From: Desulfurella amilsii
Lineage (GTDB): Bacteria; Campylobacterota_A; Desulfurellia; Desulfurellales; Desulfurellaceae
Assembly (NCBI RefSeq): GCF_002119425.1
Contig: NZ_MDSU01000018.1
Location: forward strand, 1,205,580 to 1,269,579
Reading direction: 5' to 3'
Length of the DNA stretch: 64,000 nt
Made by a program: the position numbers and the translations under genes. Below the pieces are notes generated by a model. It did not search any database and was not told the DNA's origin. It worked only from the letters and a program-made list of their open reading frames with translations. Every line of letters begins with the position of its first letter. Position 1 is the first letter of the stretch. Positions 42,976 to 50,488 of the stretch are shown here, one piece after another.

Positions 42976-43893
42976 TTAATTTTTCCTCAAAAACAAGCTT
43001 ATAATGCCGTTTGGCAAAAACAAAAGCACAATAAGCCCCATTATAGATACAACCACATAGTTTAACTGACCCAGAGGCTGCAGCCACTCTCTTAAGAGTA
43101 TTATAAAAAAAGCTCCAAGTATGGGCCCTATAATTGTTCTTCGGCCACCAATTATAGCCGATATGATAATTTGCAAAACCACAGCAATAGATACTACAAG
43201 ACTAACCGACGCTGTGCCTAAGTAAAATACAAGCAATGCACCGGATAATCCGCTAAACAAAGCGCTGATAGCAAATGCCAGCACTTTGTATTTTGTTATA
43301 TTAAAACCTAAACTTTCTGCTTCTGTTGGGTCTTGGGCGGAAGCTTGAAGGATTAAGCCAATGGGCGATTTTGCAATAACAAGCAGCACAGTTGCACTGA
43401 AAGCGCAGAATAAAAGTGCAAAATAAAAGTTTGTCTTAGAACTAACCGATATAATGCCAGGTACAGATAGGCCAATTTCACCGCCTGTGTATTGAGCAAA
43501 TATTGTAACAAACTGTTCTAAAAGCAAAACGCTAACAAGCGTAATCAGTCCAAAGTAAGGTCCTCTAAGTCTCAAGGCAGGAGCAACAAGAAAGAGTCCT
43601 GCTGCAACCGCTGCTACAGCACCAAGTGCAATACACACCGATAATGGCAGCTGGGTGTTAATATTTAGAATAGCTGCAGTGTAGGCACCTATACCTATCT
43701 GGAAGGTAGGGCCAAAATTAACCTCGCCAGAATAACCAAATAACAAATCCCACGACATAACAAATACTGCAAAGTACAATGCTATGGTAAAAGTACCAAC
43801 AACATACGGTGAAAAGATTTGCGGCACAAATATTAGGATTAAGAAAATTACAAGGCCAATGAGTGTAACTCTATCTTTTAAAACGTTAGCCAT
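42976..43893 (-). CDS. Branched-chain-type ABC transporter permease (LivM family)
   Basis: A 305-residue inner-membrane permease with about nine hydrophobic segments. The cytoplasmic coupling segment LGFNITKYKVLAFAISALFSGLSGAL is characteristic of LivM. The ATG at 43893 lies two bases before the livH stop on the same strand and has CAGG upstream; a TTG at 43908 would overlap livH by 14 bases. The operon partners suggest a carboxylic-acid substrate rather than an amino acid. Confidence 0.9.
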   Translation of the reverse strand: MANVLKDRVTLIGLVIFLILIFVPQIFSPYVVGTFTIALYFAVFVMSWDLLFGYSGEVNFGPTFQIGIGAYTAAILNINTQLPLSVCIALGAVAAVAAGLFLVAPALRLRGPYFGLITLVSVLLLEQFVTIFAQYTGGEIGLSVPGIISVSSKTNFYFALLFCAFSATVLLVIAKSPIGLILQASAQDPTEAESLGFNITKYKVLAFAISALFSGLSGALLVFYLGTASVSLVVSIAVVLQIIISAIIGGRRTIIGPILGAFFIILLREWLQPLGQLNYVVVSIMGLIVLLFLPNGIISLFLRKN

Positions 43894-43894
43894 G

Positions 43895-44773
43895 CTAGAA
43901 CCTGCCAAACAAGCCTTTCGGCTTAAACATCAGTATCAATATTAAAATTATGTAAGCTGGTATTGATGTGTATGCAGGCGAAATCAAATAAGCGGTCATG
44001 GTTTGTATGTAGCCAATTAAGAAAGCGGCCAAAATTGAGCCTGTGATATTGCCCAAGCCCCCAAGTACCACAACAGAAAAAGCAAGTCCTGTAAGACTTG
44101 GGACACTTTCTGCGCTTGCGCCCAAAAAAGACGCAAGCAAAGCCCCAGAAAAGCCGGTTAATATCCCATACACGCCCCACAAGAGTATATAGACCTTTTT
44201 AATATCAACACCACTTATAGCTAGCCCGTCATGGCTCATGGAGGCAGCAAGCAGCACTTTGCCTGTCTTTGTTTTGTTTATAAAAGTCCACAAGGCGATT
44301 AGTACGATTACCGAGAAAAGAGAAAGTAATATTTCGTTGTAAGTAATATTCATTTTAAATAAATGCAAAACACCTTTAACAAAAGGTGGCACAACCACAG
44401 GGTTTGAGCTAAAAAAATAATTCAGCAGTTCTTCTATAATCATGGACCATAAAAGTGTTGCAGTCAGTATGAACACTTCTTTTTCTGCATGTGGTATCTT
44501 TTTGGATTTGTCTATAGGGTTTATTATCAAAATAAACAACAGGTAAGATACTATAACTGAAGCCAAAATCCCACAAAGCATACCGATTATCAATGGTAAG
44601 TGGAAATGGCTTATAAAAAACCATGAAATAATGGCGCTTAATACCAAAAAGGCGCCGTGGGAAAGGTTAAGCACGCCTGCTGTGCCAAATATCAGAGAAA
44701 ACCCTACAACTCCCACAGCGTAAATTGAGCTTATAATAAAGCCATCAAATAAAATTTGCCAGAATAGGTTCAT
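43895..44773 (-). CDS. Branched-chain-type ABC transporter permease (LivH family)
   Basis: A 292-residue inner-membrane permease with about eight hydrophobic segments. The LivH pattern is clear: GVVGFSLIFGTAGVLNLSHG near the start, and ALAISGVDIKKVYILLWGVY with the GGLGNITGSILAAFLIG segment later. The start overlaps the binding-protein stop (ATGA), so the two are coupled. It forms the transmembrane pore with the LivM-like subunit. Confidence 0.92.
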   Translation of the reverse strand: MNLFWQILFDGFIISSIYAVGVVGFSLIFGTAGVLNLSHGAFLVLSAIISWFFISHFHLPLIIGMLCGILASVIVSYLLFILIINPIDKSKKIPHAEKEVFILTATLLWSMIIEELLNYFFSSNPVVVPPFVKGVLHLFKMNITYNEILLSLFSVIVLIALWTFINKTKTGKVLLAASMSHDGLAISGVDIKKVYILLWGVYGILTGFSGALLASFLGASAESVPSLTGLAFSVVVLGGLGNITGSILAAFLIGYIQTMTAYLISPAYTSIPAYIILILILMFKPKGLFGRF

Positions 44774-45990
44774 TTTTTAACAAATGATGGCAGAATTACC
44801 TTGCTTGTTGCCGCATTTTCTGGCCAAACCGTCTCTAATTTGCCATGCTGCCACTGGAGTATCACACCTGTGGCAAAACCTTTGCCATACTTTATGCCAT
44901 GCGCAAATGGACTATCCTTGCCGTAAAACTCAATATGACCCATAACGCCAACATAATTGGTAGCTTCTAATGCTTTTATTAAAGCGTCTGTGTTTGTTGT
45001 TTTTGCCTTTTGTATAGCATTTGCTAGAACATATATTGAATCGTATGTTGTATAGCCTCCATAGGCAGGCGTTATGCCGTATACTTTTTCATATTCTTTA
45101 ACAAAAGGTATGGTTTTGGGTGTGATGGGGGATGGGGATCCTTCTGCTTGACTAATTATACCTTCTGTAGCTCCGTTGCTTTTTTTCCAAAAGTCAGATG
45201 TGCTTGCTTGAGCATTTATGCCCACTATTAAGAATGGGTATTTTGCTTCATGCCACTGAACTGTTTGTTGTAAACCTGTGTGCGCCCAACCTGTTACTAA
45301 AAGATCAGGGTTTTTTGATTTTATTTTTGTCAAAATGGGTGTAAAATCCGTCGTATTTGGTGCAAATCTCATATGTCCTACAACTTTAACGCCCACTTTT
45401 GGCAAACATTTTAAATACTCTGCATCTAGTGGTTCGGTCCATGCTGCATTTTCGCTTGCAACATAGGCAGTTTTATAGCCATACTGTTTCACTAAATCAT
45501 CGCGTATAAAATTGCATACCGTTTGTGCCATTTCTGTTGCATTGTACTTTAATTGGAATACATATTTGTACATATTGTAATTATTATGAACTAGCTGAGT
45601 AATTTTTGGGTCTGCTGCGCCAGTTGTAATATATATTGTATGTAGTCTTGCAGCCCAAGGTTCTAAAGCAAGTGCCACTTCACTTATCCAGCTACCCATT
45701 ACTGCTACTACATGATGATCGTATACAGCTCTTTGAAATGCTTGTACTGCGTCCGTTGCTCTCATGTGATCATCATAAATAAATAGCTTTATTGGCCTGC
45801 CATCAATGCCACCTTTTGCATTAATTTGATCGGCAGCTAATTTTGCACCATTTACGATAGAATCACCTACAAGCGTGCCTTGTTCTGCTATAATACCAAT
45901 ATTAATAGGTTCAGCCGCAAAAACTAATTTCGGTAAAAAAATAACAGAAAAAATAGCCAATCCCAAAAGAAGCCGTTTAAAAGTGTTCAT
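44770..45990 (-). CDS. Periplasmic substrate-binding protein of the LivK/type I family
   Basis: A 406-residue precursor: signal peptide MNTFKRLLLGLAIFSVIFLP to LVFA, mature start AEPINIGIIAEQGTLVGDS. The Peripla_BP_6 fold shows INAKGGIDGRPIKLFIYDD, AVMGSWISEVALA, FAPNTTDFTPILTKIKSKNP and YDSIYVLANAI. The type binds branched-chain amino acids, amides, urea or aromatic and aliphatic acids. First gene of an operon (binding protein, livH, livM, livGF, gcdH, CoA-transferase). AAAGGGGG lies 6 bases before the ATG. The ligand is inferred, not shown, to be glutarate or a similar acid. Confidence 0.9.
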   Translation of the reverse strand: MNTFKRLLLGLAIFSVIFLPKLVFAAEPINIGIIAEQGTLVGDSIVNGAKLAADQINAKGGIDGRPIKLFIYDDHMRATDAVQAFQRAVYDHHVVAVMGSWISEVALALEPWAARLHTIYITTGAADPKITQLVHNNYNMYKYVFQLKYNATEMAQTVCNFIRDDLVKQYGYKTAYVASENAAWTEPLDAEYLKCLPKVGVKVVGHMRFAPNTTDFTPILTKIKSKNPDLLVTGWAHTGLQQTVQWHEAKYPFLIVGINAQASTSDFWKKSNGATEGIISQAEGSPSPITPKTIPFVKEYEKVYGITPAYGGYTTYDSIYVLANAIQKAKTTNTDALIKALEATNYVGVMGHIEFYGKDSPFAHGIKYGKGFATGVILQWQHGKLETVWPENAATSKVILPSFVKK

Positions 45991-46022
45991 TTTTAACCCC
46001 CTTTCTTAAATCTTTTACTTTC

Positions 46023-46051
46023 AGTTTACAAGATTTAATTAATTTTGTCAA
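46023..46051 (-). promoter_or_regulatory. Promoter of the ABC importer/gcdH operon
   Basis: Minus strand TTGACA (46046-46051), 17-base spacer, TAAACT (46023-46028), about 33 bases before the binding-protein ATG. Confidence 0.65.
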
Positions 46052-46075
46052 TAAATTAAAGAAATTAATTTTTTG

Positions 46076-46104
46076 TTGATTTTTTTTGAAAAAAGATATA
46101 TAAT
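46076..46104 (+). promoter_or_regulatory. Promoter of the second rhodanese gene
   Basis: Plus strand TTGATT (46076-46081), 17-base spacer, TATAAT (46099-46104), 29 bases before the ATG at 46134. It diverges from the importer-operon promoter in the same 143-base gap. Confidence 0.65.
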
Positions 46105-46133
46105 TACCGACCAATACAAGATAGGAGGTTTTT

Positions 46134-47033
46134 ATGCGTGACAAAAAATTTATCTTGTTTTTTGTGTTATTTGCAGGTTTAATTTTTAGTGGTCCTGTTT
46201 ATGCAAAAATTGGCATTTTGACAACGCAGCAGGTAGGCTCTATGCTGCAAACCCAAAAGAATATCATTGTGATTGATACACGAAATAAGCAAAATTACCT
46301 AGCTGGTCATTTGCCCAACGCCGTAAATTTAACAGAAAATCAGATCATAGCACCAAAAGAGGGTGAGTTGGGTTTAATGCCATATAACCAACAATTAGAA
46401 AAAATATTTTCTGAGTATGGGTTAAAAAGTAATGCCGCATATATTGTGTATTCGGGCGAAGATTATAACAATCCAGCAAATTTTATAGCTAAAGCTGCCT
46501 GGGTTATCAGTGCGCTTTATTGGTCTGGCATAAGAGATATATACTATATGGATGGGGGATTTGAAAAATGGAAAAGCGAAAAATTCCCCGTAGTTAAAGG
46601 CAATTACAGTTTACCAAAGTCACATTTTATTATAAAATTTAATCCAAGTAATATTTTAGCTCAAAAGGGCTTTTTGCTTTGGTCAATAAACAACGAAAAT
46701 ACGATGCAAATAATCGACTCAAGGCCTAGAAAAGAATATTTAGAAGGCCATATTAAAGGTGCCAAGTGGTTATATGCTGGTGATTTTTTAGAAAAAGTCT
46801 CTAATTATTGGGTTATAAGACCAAAAAGCGTGATAGAAAATTTGTTTACAAAAGAAGATATAGATATTAATAAACCCACAGTATCGTATTGCCAAAGCGG
46901 TCATTTATCTAGCGTCATTTGGCTTATTGCAACTTCAATTTTTGATAAACAATCATTTTGGAGCTTTTGTGGCACATTTGCAAATCTGCAAAAGCAAAAC
47001 AAAATCCCTATTAATATAGGTCCTATTTGTTAA
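46134..47033 (+). CDS. Exported tandem-domain rhodanese, second copy
   Basis: A 299-residue precursor with signal peptide MRDKKFILFFVLFAGLIFSG ending PVYA and mature start KIGILTTQQVGSML, very like the paralogue at 25378. The N-terminal rhodanese domain lacks the loop Cys (VVYSGEDY-like YIVYSGEDYNN). The C-terminal domain has C253 in SYCQSGHLSS, the canonical CxxGxxS-type active loop, which fits better with classical thiosulfate sulfurtransferases than the first copy does. AGGAGG precedes the ATG. It converges with the SQR-like operon, which supports a shared role in sulfur metabolism. Confidence 0.9.
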   Translation: MRDKKFILFFVLFAGLIFSGPVYAKIGILTTQQVGSMLQTQKNIIVIDTRNKQNYLAGHLPNAVNLTENQIIAPKEGELGLMPYNQQLEKIFSEYGLKSNAAYIVYSGEDYNNPANFIAKAAWVISALYWSGIRDIYYMDGGFEKWKSEKFPVVKGNYSLPKSHFIIKFNPSNILAQKGFLLWSINNENTMQIIDSRPRKEYLEGHIKGAKWLYAGDFLEKVSNYWVIRPKSVIENLFTKEDIDINKPTVSYCQSGHLSSVIWLIATSIFDKQSFWSFCGTFANLQKQNKIPINIGPIC

Positions 47034-47060
47034 AGTCCCATAGCTACTTATGGGACTTTA
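47031..47060. terminator. Perfect 12-bp palindrome shared by two convergent genes
   Basis: TAAAGTCCCATA and TATGGGACTTTA around a six-base loop. The left arm contains the rhodanese stop (47031-47033), and the loop contains the stop of the 51-residue gene (47044-47046). No T run follows on either strand, so it would be an atypical, bidirectional terminator. Confidence 0.6.
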
Positions 47061-47199
47061 ACAACATAAGTGTCATTTTCAGATTAATAATGCCAAATTT
47101 AACTAATTGCCAGATGACGCATGTTCTTAAAAATTTTGTAAAAGCAGTAGGTTTTGAGGCAAAAAAAGCTTGCTCGTAAGGTTTTCTTTCTTCTATCAT
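47044..47199 (-). CDS. 51-residue basic protein downstream of the SQR-like gene
   Basis: ATG at 47199 with AGGAGG four bases upstream opens 51 codons: MIEERKPYEQAFFASKPTAF, then TKFLRTCVIWQLVKFGIINL and KMTLMLLKSHK. It begins 10 bases after the flavoprotein's stop on the same strand. The middle is an amphipathic to hydrophobic helix flanked by Lys/Arg, suited to lying on the membrane surface. Given its place it may assist or anchor the SQR-like enzyme. The family is not recognised with certainty. Confidence 0.7.
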   Translation of the reverse strand: MIEERKPYEQAFFASKPTAFTKFLRTCVIWQLVKFGIINLKMTLMLLKSHK

Positions 47200-47208
47200 T
47201 TTCTCCTC

Positions 47209-48666
47209 CTATTCTGGTAATATAAACCAAAATGGTTTCAGTTTTGCCTTGTAAATAAATCCATAGTGCAAAAGAAGCTTAATCCAATGCCCTGCAAGCC
47301 CAATTTCTCCAAACGTGTAGAGCAAATCTCTGCCGTATTCTGGGTATTTTTCAAAATCGGGTACAATTGGATACACTGTGATAGAAGCGGCAGTCCCAGA
47401 AAAAAAGCCCGCGCCAGTTGAAGCTACACACGCTGCGCCAATTTCTGCCATAGATGCAGTATGCTTTGGTGTTTGATTGCCATATTTAATCATATCAATA
47501 ATATTTAGGGCACAATTTCTGCCAATTATAGCAGATGGCATGCCAGTGCGCGGCGGTGTTGGGAAAATAGGTGTTCCGTTTGAGCTTTTCATTGGTTTTG
47601 ATATACTATGAGGTGGCGCAAAGGCTATACCTGCTGCAAATATATTTTTATATGTGGGGTTTTGGTATGTTTTTGGCCAGTCAGAAGCTTTCCATTCTTC
47701 ATAAGGCTTTTGGGTATAATCTGCATCAACCTTCATAAAGCCATTTGGTACAAAAAGAGTTTGTGTAATATCTTCGTTGAGTTTATTGTATGCTTTTAGG
47801 CCAACACCCGCAAAAGGCGGAATAAGCATTGCAAAATCAAATTCAATTTCATTATGATTACCAGAGAGCGTTTCGTAATATGCCTTGTTTGGCTCGACTT
47901 TGTATACATGCGCCCTTTTTATCCACGAGACGTTTCTTTCTGTAAACAAAGATTCAGTAAATGTTTTGGTATGTGTTAGGTAGCCCCCGTTTTTTATATG
48001 TACACCTCCCATACCAAAGTCACCCAGCTCGTACTCATTTGTTATGTAAACTATTTTTGCTTTATCTTTTACCTTTTCTTTTTTTAAAATAAAGTCCAGG
48101 TTAAAAGCATACTCAAAGGCTGCTCCTTGGCAGGTAGACTGGCCATGTCCTGTGCCAACAAGAAATACAGCGTTTTTGCCTTTTTTCATAGTTTCAATGG
48201 TTTTTTTAAGCTCTTTTGCCGTTTCTTTGGCGTGTTGTGCGCTACATACAGACAAAGAGTTTTTTTCTGGACCGAGGCCTTGCGTTGCCTCAAAGTTAAG
48301 CTTTGGGCCAGTTGTATTTATCAAGTAATCGTATTCTATATTTTCTTGATTTCCAAAAGACTCTTTGCTTGTATGCTCAATCTGAACAAAGGGCTTTGAA
48401 ATTGTTGATGAACCTTCTGGATAAATGGCAATAGCTTTTGCTTGTTTAAAAACTATACCGGCCTTTTTATAAATTGGCCCAAGCTCAAACGTTACATCTT
48501 CTGGCTCCATTTCACCTACCCCCACCCAAATGTTAGAAGGTATCCAGTTCCACTTGCTATTTGGTGAAATGACAACCACTTCATGCTCTTTTGGCAAGAG
48601 CTTCCTAAGGTAAGATGCGGCGGTATGCCCAGAAATGCCAGCTCCCAAGACAACGATTCTTGACAT
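47209..48666 (-). CDS. Sulfide:quinone oxidoreductase-like flavoprotein
   Basis: A 485-residue FAD protein of the SQR/FCC group in the pyridine-nucleotide-disulfide superfamily. The N-terminal motif is VVLGAGISGHTAASYLRK with ISPNSKWNWIPSN; the second motif VFLVGTGHGQSTCQG is near residue 165, and FAAGIAFAPPHS near the C-terminus closes the FAD site. Cysteines in SVCSAQH, STCQGA and AACVAS could include the redox pair. The C-terminal GLAGHWIKLLLHYGFIYKAK is suited to membrane association. It probably passes electrons from sulfide or polysulfide to quinone, or works in reverse. ATG at 48666 has a strong AAAGGGGGGG upstream. Confidence 0.8.
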   Translation of the reverse strand: MSRIVVLGAGISGHTAASYLRKLLPKEHEVVVISPNSKWNWIPSNIWVGVGEMEPEDVTFELGPIYKKAGIVFKQAKAIAIYPEGSSTISKPFVQIEHTSKESFGNQENIEYDYLINTTGPKLNFEATQGLGPEKNSLSVCSAQHAKETAKELKKTIETMKKGKNAVFLVGTGHGQSTCQGAAFEYAFNLDFILKKEKVKDKAKIVYITNEYELGDFGMGGVHIKNGGYLTHTKTFTESLFTERNVSWIKRAHVYKVEPNKAYYETLSGNHNEIEFDFAMLIPPFAGVGLKAYNKLNEDITQTLFVPNGFMKVDADYTQKPYEEWKASDWPKTYQNPTYKNIFAAGIAFAPPHSISKPMKSSNGTPIFPTPPRTGMPSAIIGRNCALNIIDMIKYGNQTPKHTASMAEIGAACVASTGAGFFSGTAASITVYPIVPDFEKYPEYGRDLLYTFGEIGLAGHWIKLLLHYGFIYKAKLKPFWFILPE

Positions 48667-48739
48667 GGTTCCCCCCCTTTTTTTGTTACAAAATACCAAA
48701 AAGATAAAAAACCAATTTTTTAGATTTATATATAGGTTA

Positions 48740-48768
48740 TTTTTACACTAAAGAATTTTTAGTGTCAA
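48740..48768 (-). promoter_or_regulatory. SQR-gene promoter with a perfect palindromic operator
   Basis: Minus strand TTGACA (48763-48768), 17-base spacer, TAAAAA (48740-48745). A perfect inverted repeat ACACTAAA-N5-TTTAGTGT (48745-48765) fills the spacer between the two elements, where a bound dimer would block polymerase. Confidence 0.6.
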
Positions 48769-48837
48769 GAGTGACTAAATAACTGGCAATTTTTAGATCA
48801 TTGTGCAAAGTTTATCAAAAAAAATTTTTTAAAAAAC

Positions 48838-48960
48838 TTGACTTTTGGAAAAAATTTTTTATAATGAATACTCGTGCTTAAGAAATCCCTTTTTGGGCAC
48901 TTTTTTTCCCCTTGTTTTCCTACCATAAAGTCCGCATTTAGAATTCGCGCCGCAAGGGCG
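48838..48960 (+). promoter_or_regulatory. Orphan plus-strand promoter leading into a structured, non-coding stretch
   Basis: TTGACT (48838-48843), 16-base spacer, TATAAT (48860-48865) points to the right, but no plus-strand gene follows. The next 100 bases hold CCC-TTTTT-GGG inside GTGC/GCAC followed by seven T, then a GC-rich hairpin (GCGCC-N5-GGCGC, 48946-48960 approximately). This could encode a short RNA, or the GC hairpin may end the minus-strand threonine dehydratase transcript. Confidence 0.35.
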
Positions 48961-48978
48961 CTTCCTTCCTACCTTATC

Positions 48979-50487
48979 TTATAGAAATATTTTACAAATA
49001 AGGTTGTTTGTTTCTTCTGTAAAAGGATAGCGCAAGTCTTTTAAGTATACTTTAAAATCTTGAATTTCACCTGGGGGTATTTCAAGACCAACCAGCACTT
49101 TACCATAGTCTGTTCCTATGTGCTTGTAGTGAAACAAAGAGATATTCCAGTTACTTTTCATTTTTGATAAAAACTCGTATAAAGCGCCCTTTCTCTCTGG
49201 AAAAGAAAAATGGTACAAAACCTCGTTTTGGGCTAAAGCAGTTTTGCCGCCAATCATATAGCGAATGTGACTTTTTGCGATTTCGTTATCTGTAACATCA
49301 AAAATGTTATAACCCAGTCGTTTTGCTTTTTCTAAAAATTTATCTTTTTCTTGTTTGTAATTTATATTAAGACCTGTTAACACATAAGCTTTTTGTCTGC
49401 TTGTAAGTCTATAGTCAAACTCAGATACATTTATATTGTCAATTAAATCCATACAAAAGCGTTTAAATGAACCAGGTTTTTCTTCCAATTCTACTACATA
49501 CAGTGCTTCTTGCTTTTCGCCAATTAGAGCTCTATCTGCAACAAAGCTCAATCGATCAAAATTCATATTTGCACCAGAATTTATAGCAAGGAATGTTTTT
49601 TTAGAAATTGAGTGTTCATCGATGTAGTGTTTTATGCCAGCCACTGCTAGCGCGCCAGCGGGTTCTACAATGTTTCTTGTATCGTAATAGATGTCTTTTA
49701 TACTTGAGCATATCTCGTCTGTGTCAACCAAAACAATATCGTCTACATATTTTAATACTAACTCAAGCGTCAAGTCTCCTACACTTTTAACGGCTACACC
49801 ATCTGCAAAAATTCCTACTTCGTCAATATCAACTTTCTTTTTAGCTTGAAAAGACAAATACATTGCATTTGAGTCTTTTGGTTGAACCCCAATGACTTTT
49901 ATTTGCGGGTTTATGTTTTTAATAAAAGAAGCAATACCGGCGATCAAACCGCCTCCTCCAATAGGCACAAAAATATAATCTACCTCAGAGCTTGTCTGCA
50001 TCAAAATTTCATTTGCGATTGTAGCATTGCCTGCTATTACAAGCTCGTCATCAAAAGGAGGTATGTAGGTCATTTTAGTTTGATCAATTAAAATCTTACA
50101 CGCATTGTAGGCGTCTGTATAGCTATCACCTTCCAAGACGATGCTTGCTCCATAGCGCGCTACTGCATCAATTTTAATTTGTGGTGTTGTTTTTGGCATT
50201 ACGATTGTAGCGCGAATTGACATTTTTTTTGCAGAAAGAGCCACACCCTGCGCATGATTGCCAGCTGAGGCACATATTATACCTTTCTTCTTATCTTCTT
50301 CTGGAAGACTTTTAATCTTATTGTAAGCGCCTCTTATCTTAAATGAAAATACGTTCTGTAAATCTTCCCTTTTTAGTAGAATTTTATTGTTTAAATTTTT
50401 CGAAAGATTAACAGCATAATTTATAGGTGTTTGTTTCACAAGGTCATAGATTGAAGATCCTATTACCAACCTTACAATGTTATCCAT
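48979..50487 (-). CDS. ilvA: Threonine ammonia-lyase (threonine dehydratase), biosynthetic type
   Basis: PLP enzyme making 2-oxobutanoate for isoleucine. The 502-residue protein has the PLP lysine K50 in FSFKIRGAYNKI, the SAGNHAQGVA segment, the tetraglycine phosphate loop PIGGGGLIAG, and NIVEPAGALAVAG. Residues ~325-502 form two ACT-like regulatory domains (VVELEEKPGSFKRF and FSFPERKGALYEFL), so isoleucine/valine control is likely. The ATG at 50487 has AAGGAGGAG about 10 bases upstream; a TTG at 50496 is the alternative. It follows the ABC transporter gene, whose stop is 2 bases away. Confidence 0.94.
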   Translation of the reverse strand: MDNIVRLVIGSSIYDLVKQTPINYAVNLSKNLNNKILLKREDLQNVFSFKIRGAYNKIKSLPEEDKKKGIICASAGNHAQGVALSAKKMSIRATIVMPKTTPQIKIDAVARYGASIVLEGDSYTDAYNACKILIDQTKMTYIPPFDDELVIAGNATIANEILMQTSSEVDYIFVPIGGGGLIAGIASFIKNINPQIKVIGVQPKDSNAMYLSFQAKKKVDIDEVGIFADGVAVKSVGDLTLELVLKYVDDIVLVDTDEICSSIKDIYYDTRNIVEPAGALAVAGIKHYIDEHSISKKTFLAINSGANMNFDRLSFVADRALIGEKQEALYVVELEEKPGSFKRFCMDLIDNINVSEFDYRLTSRQKAYVLTGLNINYKQEKDKFLEKAKRLGYNIFDVTDNEIAKSHIRYMIGGKTALAQNEVLYHFSFPERKGALYEFLSKMKSNWNISLFHYKHIGTDYGKVLVGLEIPPGEIQDFKVYLKDLRYPFTEETNNLICKIFL

Positions 50488-50488
50488 T

